Of a DNA stretch of 64,000 bases, positions 49,801 to 54,328 are shown one piece after another. This stretch comes from Thiomicrospira cyclica ALM1 (lineage in GTDB: Bacteria > Pseudomonadota > Gammaproteobacteria > Thiomicrospirales > Thiomicrospiraceae), in contig NC_015581.1 of NCBI RefSeq assembly GCF_000214825.1, positions 434,001 to 498,000 of the forward strand, read 5' to 3'. Numbering within the stretch: the first letter of the stretch is position 1; every line of letters begins with the position of its first letter. The notes under the pieces are model-generated. The model worked only from the letters and a program-made list of their open reading frames with translations. It ran no database searches and was not told the origin of the DNA. Position numbers and translations under genes: made by a program.

Positions 49801-50337
49801 AGTGTGATAACGACCAGTGAGCAGGCACTAAAAGTGGCTGTAAACCGTTTTAGTTTTCCAGCTGTGGGTCAAAATAACCTGAATGCGGTGATAGATTCGC
49901 AAGGTCGGGTACACATCCTAAATCTTAGTGGGCGATTGGGTTACGCGATGTTAAACCAGTCTAATAGTGCCTTAGCCTTAGACGTTGCGGCTATTCGAGA
50001 CCTTGCCGATTTTGAGTTTTTCTTAAAACCCGTATTAGAAATTGTGCGTCAAGAAAGTCAAACGACACCTTCAATGTTGCAGCCGCCTATCGCTACGGCG
50101 GTGCCAAGTATGTTTGTTAGCCCAGCACAAATCACGAACCTTGGTAGCCGAATGTTGTTTGAACAGTCGTCCTCTCTTGAACCCCAAAATGACGCTATTT
50201 TTGAGCAGTCGTTGTTAATGAATATTTTGAGCACACCCGCTACCCAAAACATAGTAGCTCCTTCGACGAGCCTAAGCGGATTAGCGCTTCAAGACGAAGA
50301 CGATGAGCTGTTTGAAGCCCAGTTAGCGGTGTTATAA
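40804..50337 (+). CDS. Giant LEPR-XLL repeat protein
   Basis: 3177 residues. The start is GTG 40804, 7 bases after GGGAG at 40792-40796. Residues 19-28 read LEPRFLLSAD, the LEPR-XLL motif known near the N-terminus of very large bacterial proteins; there is no ordinary hydrophobic Sec signal. Residues about 160-620 hold a module homologous to part of the first giant (GSGNTTT, then L-x-x-x-x-L-x-x-G-x-x-I-G strands). Most of the rest is beta-helix-like with a recurring motif of form IG-x4-HL-x-T-x-V-x2-L-x-A-x5-GG-x-Y-x-T-E-A. An 850-bp duplication (44.7 and 47.3 kb) and four 70-residue repeats (48.6-49.5 kb) are recent. The C-terminus is acidic (LQDEDDELFEAQLAVL). I saw a single Cys (about residue 1343), replaced by Arg in the duplicate. 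Likely a surface or secreted filament exported by the flanking genes (inference). Confidence 0.9.
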   Translation: MKRHNQKTLTKQAFQLEPLEPRFLLSADPVMGAAQVALLTELDGSQGAQTEHHVEFDVNQTQQETPPVDEGDGTFNLTLAVDAPASETVTLTDGLLILDFTRTEQGLIFAPTDLNSDITLDQAWLDLAASELDQLGAAQTLQMGYADAAYTIHVGQYGLNEPLTFAHNLLLMTPAEGGHINLNQNILFEPGTGLSIIGSGNTTTINTDQIESGDINNQVNDSIEINGKRVLQSGTGNITLGTTNTSFFLGGKGDADKEDILTLNLSNQSGAKDVVIHYQIGANSVSGSETAPLDGLIINQAGNVTFERNVNIAGDLIINASGVVNFKGSLVLSGNLIIQGAEQVIFGGKVTLEGSHNERFALIETNRLDLAAGTNAFEASGYDLFIQTTDKAKSIVVGSISSPPSNSLQLSQTALDKINSNLGRLIIGHQDVLTNQAITGDLFLGGVDRGAVNFNFATEFYAQNITLVDDTNANIVTRSSKDLGLFARNNITINNELDNYFSDAVSNVLTLYSAAGAITQSTTNTDPIMANRLNIQAATGINITHAQIKSLNLVNTGSGDVSINTQAGTNPFYSNISGNLDLARAAQTDPSSSDSINITAEAGNIMLTADPALNVFRSLTTLTNNTFTSDVASGQSAVVNYASRSLSTTVLIAEGNDVIHAGTGSITLTASEAIVQNANITSAGGLVTLNAQNGSIAMLASVLTDASVGSATTGTVVLNAADHIVLGQINAKTAITLNANTNNNGTGSITSASGVGTGSNRPLNLSGETETVTLRASQGIGTDTVHLKTEIAGLLARNTLSGGIFIQETTDLEVQKGIDETNADLGAWSSGTDGNAVFTLLNGSFTATGQMLLEGASGNLLVDAKTTDKPANIAINQTVTTNNGSVSLLAANGISMAAAGLVETLALEKTIELLASSGAIAMTQGAQLKTNRGNIRLDASTNVEIGLIDARFADDRGQTPTLANQDDSTNFWGSVFIKAGTSIEDAYVPNGSDDGIVDIFAKDLRMQAGTHIGTGANHLETEILNLAAHTTNGGIYITEASVITVNQIADVAINRVATAGTATLATAGTALNGISVGSVGGAANHLVLINKAESMNIEQTVTAAGAGNIRIESESNAGVTISADVESGSGHISVLSGGVLAFGAASIKTSGGDIDLQAQGHIEFGVADARKYDGETLQAQAEWGSVIAVSNNSAILEARPPQTYHNVYANQLRLAANDSIGQHNSHLELKVAKLSAKSLGTVANAGIYLTEATAMTVGQIDAIKRVSLDGTTTDQTTTEWKNLNSAGNLVLQTIDGDLDTLSDTGAITVDGNLFLKAGGNTSDLTLGAILTNTAGHTSLEAGCDILLNANISVTADTKTIDLKAGDDIIMAENTTITSTNGNIRLEAGNSQPDDILDNGNNDIQLRTITAGTANVALIANNNGSIVDAADDSITNIFANGLILKAGTAIGSGTNHIDTSVTTLSASAGSGGVFLTESDGLIVDEVDFDVSRVNSQAVVANQNSTQEDLRTTDNGAIVLNLNTGDLTLNGTANTPGLVAMGSGNVLLNLAAGNLQANAAIDAGIGSISIHSSGSQTYTAAGDITTAGNGTIDLWAKGANSAIQMTAATTFKTNGGNIRLVAGDTNVVGGEITLGTLDARKGTEIQANWGSISLITANDIVAAANSSENIWANQLRIDAKGFGALNQAIQTEVALLAAKIGETGLYINEASTLTIGETAAITVDRVNTQAVNADQTDATLSKIVSAGHISLHTGGTLTLAQNVEATGATTIDLRAGTDSSGHLIMQSNVTVTSQNSDIRIEAGGDIQLRTVTAGTANVALIATAGSITDANNDANANVTANGLLLKAGHGIGAVVNDATNFIDTAVSFLTANAGTGGLFVSEASGLEINTVSVSVNRIHQSSVLTINQEDLRTTDNGAIVLNVFDGNLTLNGGTANTPGLVATGSGNVLLNLGAGNLQANAAIDAGIGSISIHSSGSQTYAATGDITTRETRTIDLQASAITMENGAVTSAESGNIRYVATGAMALGQLTTQGNISLSASTITDNNGAANNLTANQLRIVTTGTADGEGAGTGQDHLEVNVAKLATDIKGTGTGGLYLSEANALEIGTLDAINVNQVGTDGVTLSAITDDAQSNLSSAGNLVLQTLAGSLSMQATGGAITAAGNLLIKAGGNSSDLTLGAILTNTAGHTSLEAGRDILLNADISATADTKTIDLKAVDDIIMATDTSISSNNGNIRLEAGNANTGDSGVNGIALRTITAGTANVALIANNSGSIMDAADDSITNIFANGLILKAGTAIGSGTNHIDISVTTLSASAGSGGVFLTESDGLIVDEVDFNVSRVNSQAGVTNQNSTQEDLRTTDNGAIVLNVAAGNLTLNGGTANTPGLVADGSGNVLLNLGAGNLQANASLDAGTGSISIHSSGSQTYTAAGDITTAGSGTIDLQASEITMTDGAVTSAESGNIRYFATGAMALGQLTTQGNISLSASNITDNNGAANNLTANQLAISTTGTAAGQGAGTATDHLDISVNRLAGSVVGTGNGGLYLTQANALEIGALGTINVNQVGLNDTTLTLTTDAAQVDLTSDSNLIIHTQGNVHFASDISALANASISSGGAITQAANTQVSAVGLLLNATGNIGSSTALLKTDVEQLGISNANNAYIDNAQSVNLGQVTVADTMHLNVAGAITQAANTQLNAAGLVLNTTGDIASSSALLKTSVNQLSITHAASAYIDNAQSVNLGQVTVADTMQLTVAGAITQTANTQLSAAGLVLNATGDIASSSALLKTSVNQLGITHAANAYIDNAKAVNLSNVTATGAVHLTADGAITQTANTQISAAGLLLNATGNIGSSTAFLETNVNQLGITNANNVFIDNNKTVNLSNVSAIGDIRLKVAGNLTNVSNSLTKTLGVLNLDVAGNIGSDTNPLNIAVGQLTAITSGSSTSAFFNQQGNLRVATLNVANLVDLRVQGTVQTSDTAITTNINAQSLRLVATPLPLNAQNFSTSVITTSEQALKVAVNRFSFPAVGQNNLNAVIDSQGRVHILNLSGRLGYAMLNQSNSALALDVAAIRDLADFEFFLKPVLEIVRQESQTTPSMLQPPIATAVPSMFVSPAQITNLGSRMLFEQSSSLEPQNDAIFEQSLLMNILSTPATQNIVAPSTSLSGLALQDEDDELFEAQLAVL
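40858..40887 (+). other. LEPR-XLL motif of the second giant
   Basis: Residues 19-28, LEPRFLLSAD, preceded by a basic stretch (KRHNQK, K11) and LEP at 16-18. It occupies the place where a signal peptide would normally lie. The motif is known at the start of very large bacterial proteins; an export role is inferred from position and neighbours. Confidence 0.85.
41280..42620 (+). repeat. GSGNTTT module, copy in the second giant
   Basis: Homologous counterpart of 29880-31500, located soon after the LEPR-XLL region. The order of conserved blocks is the same, but identity is moderate, so the duplication is old compared with the near-identical arrays elsewhere. Confidence 0.75.
44740..45590 (+). 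repeat. Large duplication in the second giant, copy 1
   Basis: About 850 bp nearly identical to 47290-48130, offset 2550 bp at the left and 2541 bp further right because of a 9-bp in-frame difference. It encodes TNTAGHTSLEAG, TAGTANVALIAN and EDLRTTDNGAIVLN blocks. A third, partial copy of the latter half starts near 46170. Confidence 0.9.
47290..48130 (+). repeat. Large duplication in the second giant, copy 2
   Basis: Near-identical partner of 44740-45590. The stretch 48120-48470 that follows is itself similar to 46790-47130, showing stepwise segmental duplication. The single Cys of copy 1 (LEAGCDILLN) is Arg here. Confidence 0.9.
48631..49470 (+). repeat. Four 210-bp tandem repeats in the second giant
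   Basis: Units of 70 residues start at 48631, 48841, 49051 and 49261, exactly 210 bp apart. Each reads GAITQ-x-ANTQ, then GL-x-LN-x-TG-x-I, then LL-x-T-x-V-x-QLGI, then AYIDNA and VNL-x-x-V. The exact spacing and high identity indicate recent expansion. Confidence 0.95.
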
Positions 50338-50345
50338 GGACATTA

Positions 50346-52178
50346 ATGAGCCATAATCATGTTGATGTTAAAGCCTTAATTGCCGATTTTCGTGATTTAA
50401 GACAGATGACAGCGGATCAGCTTGATCCGTCATTTTGGCAAATTTTTTTATCCCGCGCGCAAGCCTTATGCTTGGCCGATCAGGTGCTGTTGTTAGCGCA
50501 GTCTCATCAGGAGTGGCAGGTTTGGTTAAACGAACACGAGCAGGCTAGCTTGCCGCCAGCGATTACTCCCGAGTTAATTGCGCGTTGTGAAAAAAATGGT
50601 TATGCCGTCAGTGCATCAAATGCCCAGCAAGCACAAGCTCAGCCGCTTTGGGTGTTGGTGAGCTTGGTCACCACGCCACAAAAGCTGTTAGCTTTTTATA
50701 TTCAACCCTCTAATCAGCATCGCTTAAGTGAAATTCTGCTCCGCGCGCAACTGATTGCCGATGTGCCTAGTCTCAAACCCATCACTCGTGGCACAGAACA
50801 GACGGCGCAGGCCGATGCCAATGTCATGTCCATGCTAAAACTGCTTATAGAGGTGTATCAGGCAAAACATTTTGATGCGGCAGTTTACGCGTTGGTCAAC
50901 GGCATCGTTAGTTATGCTAATGAAGTTGAGCAGGTCGTATTGAGTTGGCAAGAAGGCGAGTATAGCCGCGTTAAGGGCCTAAGCCACTTTGATCGGTTTG
51001 AGAAAAAAACCGAAACGATTAAGTTTTTTGAAGCGGCACTAGAAGAAAGCGCCGATCAGCAAATGGCGATTTTATGGCCAGATGCGTCTTCGCCGGCGGC
51101 TATGACCTTGGCACATCGCCAGCTAAAATCCCACTTAGATGCTCAGCAGATTTATAGTTTTCCGCTCTATGATGCGAAGGGCGAGGTTGTTGCTTGTTTA
51201 GGTTTGATTAGTTATCACCAGCCTTTTTCGCCTTTGTTGCTGGAAGCCATTACCTTTGTCACTTCGCTGTTGATTGAGCGCTTGGTGGTGCTAAAGCAAA
51301 AGAAAGATTTTTGGTGGTTGCGGGCAACACGGGTCAGTCGGAAGTTTTTAGCCGTCGCCCTGGGTCGCGATTTTGTATGGACCAAAGTCATTACACTGGT
51401 ATTGCTCAGTTTTATTATTTGGGGCACCTTTTTTCAACTGCCGCATCGGGTATCAGCGGTGTCGCAACTGGTGACAGACAGTTCACAGCTGATTAGTGCG
51501 CCGTTTGATGGTTACTTGGATGAGGTCTATGCTACTTTGGGTGATAACGTCACCGAAGGTCAGGTGTTAACTCGACTGAATACCCAGGAGTTAATGCTGC
51601 AAGCTGCTGAATTACAGGCCGAGTTACAACGGGCGCAGGCTGAAGTCGATCGTGCGCGTGCCAGTTTTAACCTGATTGAACAGGAAATTGCCCAAGCGCG
51701 GATGCGCCAAGTCAGTGCCCGTTTAGAAAGGTTGCAATTTTACTTGGATCAGGCGGCGATTCCGGCACCCTTTGAAAGCATCGTGGTTGAGGGCGAACGC
51801 AAAGACTTAATGGGCTTGCCGGTTAGAAAGGGGCAGGTACTCTATCGGTTAGCACGTATTGAAGGCTTGTATTTGGTGATGCAGGTGGCTCAAGAGGATA
51901 TTGATTATGTCCATTTAGGCTCACGAGGGCAGTTTGCATTTATTAGTCAGCCGAGTGTTCGTTATGATTTTACCGTGACCCAAATTGTGCCCATGGCTAA
52001 AGTCCCAGGGCCACAAGGTGCGGTGTTTGAGGTGAAAGCGGTTTTTGATAGGGAACCCGAATTTTGGTGGCGTCCCGGTATGACTGGTGTGGGCAAAGTC
52101 GATGTAGGCCACGCACGAGCCTTTTGGGTGATGGGGCATAAGTTTTTTAATCGTATTCGTATGTGGTTGTGGTGGTAA
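50346..52178 (+). CDS. GAF-like/HlyD fusion membrane adaptor
   Basis: 610 residues. AAGGA at 50336-50340 overlaps the giant gene's stop and sits 5 bases before ATG 50346. The N-terminal half (about 1-335) is soluble; residues about 170-320 resemble a GAF sensor domain (IYSFPLYDAKGEVVACLGLI). One membrane segment lies at about 345-365 (TLVLLSFIIWGTFF). After it comes a HlyD-type periplasmic part: lipoyl strand FDGYLDEVYATLGDNVTEGQ, an Ala/Gln/Arg coiled coil (about 420-470), lipoyl return and a beta-barrel ending RPGMTGVGKVDVG. The cytosolic sensor joined to a periplasmic adaptor could tell the export apparatus about cargo or a small ligand (inference). The next gene starts 3 bp after the stop. 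No ATPase motif is present, so it is not the motor. Confidence 0.8.
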   Translation: MSHNHVDVKALIADFRDLRQMTADQLDPSFWQIFLSRAQALCLADQVLLLAQSHQEWQVWLNEHEQASLPPAITPELIARCEKNGYAVSASNAQQAQAQPLWVLVSLVTTPQKLLAFYIQPSNQHRLSEILLRAQLIADVPSLKPITRGTEQTAQADANVMSMLKLLIEVYQAKHFDAAVYALVNGIVSYANEVEQVVLSWQEGEYSRVKGLSHFDRFEKKTETIKFFEAALEESADQQMAILWPDASSPAAMTLAHRQLKSHLDAQQIYSFPLYDAKGEVVACLGLISYHQPFSPLLLEAITFVTSLLIERLVVLKQKKDFWWLRATRVSRKFLAVALGRDFVWTKVITLVLLSFIIWGTFFQLPHRVSAVSQLVTDSSQLISAPFDGYLDEVYATLGDNVTEGQVLTRLNTQELMLQAAELQAELQRAQAEVDRARASFNLIEQEIAQARMRQVSARLERLQFYLDQAAIPAPFESIVVEGERKDLMGLPVRKGQVLYRLARIEGLYLVMQVAQEDIDYVHLGSRGQFAFISQPSVRYDFTVTQIVPMAKVPGPQGAVFEVKAVFDREPEFWWRPGMTGVGKVDVGHARAFWVMGHKFFNRIRMWLWW

Positions 52179-52181
52179 GCG

Positions 52182-54326
52182 ATGGCCGCAACCTTTAGTG
52201 AGTCTTGGTATCAAGTAGCGCGATTAAAACTGGCGTTGTTGCCAACCGTCAAGGTTCATAAACAAGTCTATCGGGGCGAGATTTGGTATGTGTTGCAAGA
52301 TAGCTGTTCGGATAAGTTTTTTCGGCTACGTCCGAAAGCTTATGAATTTGCCTGTCAATTATCTACCAAAACCACGGTTGAGCAGGCCTGGTTAAACTTT
52401 GTTGAGCGTTATCCCGAGGATGCCCCCGGTCAGGACGAGGTGATTCAGCTATTGGGTCAATTGCACCACTCAAACTTGTTGTTTTACCGTTCTGAATCCG
52501 ATTACGATCAAATTTTCAAGCGCTTTGAAAAGCAACGCACCAAAGAGCATTTAACCAAGCTGATGGCGCCTTTGTATCTGCGCATTCCTATGTGGAACCC
52601 CAATCCCTTTTTAAATGCCAGCCGTAAATTACTCCTGCCCTTTTTTAGTACCTTTGCTTTTGTAGTCTGGTTAGTGGTTATTCTGTTAGGTGGTAAAGCC
52701 GCAGTAGAAAACTTTGATCAGCTTTGGGTGCAAGGCCAGGGTTTATTGGCGCTGGATAATTTATTGTGGCTTTATGCTTCGATGTTTATTTTGAAAATGT
52801 TTCATGAAATGGGTCATGCCATAGTCTGTAAAAAATACGGTGGCGATGTGCATACGATGGGCATTATGTTTATCGTATTCACCCCTTTGCCCTATATGGA
52901 TGCGAGTGCCAGTTGGGCTATGCGAAACCGTTGGCACCGCGCAATGGTGGGTTCTGCGGGGATGTATGTTGAATTATTTTTTGCGGCGGTTGGAGCGGTT
53001 ATTTGGGCGAACACGGCTGAAGGCACCCTCAATAGTTTGGCGTTCAACATCATGGTGATTGGTTCTATTTCGAGTATTTTGTTTAATGGCAATCCCTTGT
53101 TACGTTTTGATGCCTATTATATTTTGTCAGACATTATTGATATTCCTAACCTGTATCAAAAAGCGAACCAGCAGTGGCAGTTTTATTTTGATAAGTTTAT
53201 GTTGGGAACTTACAAGGCCGAATCACCGGCATTGAGTGGTTCAGAGGGGGTGTGGCTAACCAGCTATGGTTTGTTAAGCTATATCTATCGCTTCTTTATT
53301 ATGTTGGTGATTATGGTTTATGTGACTGGGATTTGGGTTGGCCTGGGCATTATCATGGGGATCATCATGCTGTTTATTTGGCTACTTATTCCACTAAAGA
53401 AACTCTTTACTTATTTGATGACTAGCCCCAAGTTGCAGGCTAATCGACCGAGAGCCTGGTTAACCTCTATGTCAGCCCTAGCTTTATTATTTGGTGCTAT
53501 GGCTACCGTTCCTTTACCCTATTCCATGAAGGCACCCGGAGTGGTGTTGTCGGCTAACGCAGCGATTGTATATTCGGCCAATTCGGGGCAATTAATCGAA
53601 GTCGCAGTTAAATCCGGTGATTGGGTAACGGAAGGGCAGTTGCTCATTAGGATGCGTGATGATGAATTAATCCAAGATATTCGAATTGTCGAGGCACAAC
53701 AGGCTGAAACTGAATGGATGATTCGACAGGCCTTGCAGCGCTCTAGTGGCGATTTGGCGGCCTTACAAACTCGAATGGCCTTTTTAAATCAGCGACTCGA
53801 AGAATTACGCGATCGGGAAGATAAATTGTTGCTTCGCGCACCGCATGATGGGGTTTGGGTAAGTGATAATTTGCATGAGCGCGTGAACTCGATTGTCAGC
53901 CGTGGTGATGCGCTGGGTCAGGTATCACAGCCACATGAGCAACGTTTTATAGTGGTGGTAACCCAGGAGCAGGTGGCGAATTTATTTCGTGAAGAGTTTG
54001 AGTCTGGCACCATTCGCTTTCGATCGCAGGCCTTGGCTGACTTGGCTGTTGATCAATTGCAATTTATTCCCTTTCAACGTCAACTATTACCAAGCCCGGC
54101 ATTGGGCTGGGATGGCGGTGGTCCAATTATGAGTCGTGCCAATGCCGATGGTACGATTCAATCGATTGAACCTTTCTTCGAGGTGCACGTTAGTTTGCCG
54201 CCTGATTTTGTTCAGTTTGAGGGGCAAACAGGGGTCTTAAAAATTGCTTTAAACTGGCAACCGCTCTATTGGCAGGCTAAGCAATTTACTTTGCAGTTGT
54301 TACAACAACGCTTTAAGCAAGGCTAG
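52182..54326 (+). CDS. PqqD-like/M50 metallopeptidase/HlyD membrane protein
   Basis: 714 residues. Residues about 15-105 resemble a PqqD/RiPP-recognition-like domain (VHKQVYRGEIWYVLQDSCSD, then a winged-helix-like stretch). A multi-pass membrane region (about 148-430) carries the M50 site-2-protease motifs: H208-E-M-G-H212 and, as third zinc ligand, D310 in NPLLRFDAYY. Residues about 450-640 form a biotinyl-lipoyl/HlyD-like periplasmic part with a helical hairpin (SANSGQLIEVAVKSGDWVTE, later LRAPHDGVWVSDNLHE). The same layout is often labelled putative peptide zinc metalloprotease and is seen beside secretion genes. The active-site residues are intact. It may recognise cargo through the PqqD-like domain, hold it at the membrane and possibly cleave it (inference). 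It is 3 bp after the GAF/HlyD gene and 2 bp before the SecA-like gene, so the three are translationally linked. Confidence 0.85.
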   Translation: MAATFSESWYQVARLKLALLPTVKVHKQVYRGEIWYVLQDSCSDKFFRLRPKAYEFACQLSTKTTVEQAWLNFVERYPEDAPGQDEVIQLLGQLHHSNLLFYRSESDYDQIFKRFEKQRTKEHLTKLMAPLYLRIPMWNPNPFLNASRKLLLPFFSTFAFVVWLVVILLGGKAAVENFDQLWVQGQGLLALDNLLWLYASMFILKMFHEMGHAIVCKKYGGDVHTMGIMFIVFTPLPYMDASASWAMRNRWHRAMVGSAGMYVELFFAAVGAVIWANTAEGTLNSLAFNIMVIGSISSILFNGNPLLRFDAYYILSDIIDIPNLYQKANQQWQFYFDKFMLGTYKAESPALSGSEGVWLTSYGLLSYIYRFFIMLVIMVYVTGIWVGLGIIMGIIMLFIWLLIPLKKLFTYLMTSPKLQANRPRAWLTSMSALALLFGAMATVPLPYSMKAPGVVLSANAAIVYSANSGQLIEVAVKSGDWVTEGQLLIRMRDDELIQDIRIVEAQQAETEWMIRQALQRSSGDLAALQTRMAFLNQRLEELRDREDKLLLRAPHDGVWVSDNLHERVNSIVSRGDALGQVSQPHEQRFIVVVTQEQVANLFREEFESGTIRFRSQALADLAVDQLQFIPFQRQLLPSPALGWDGGGPIMSRANADGTIQSIEPFFEVHVSLPPDFVQFEGQTGVLKIALNWQPLYWQAKQFTLQLLQQRFKQG

Positions 54327-54328
54327 TT

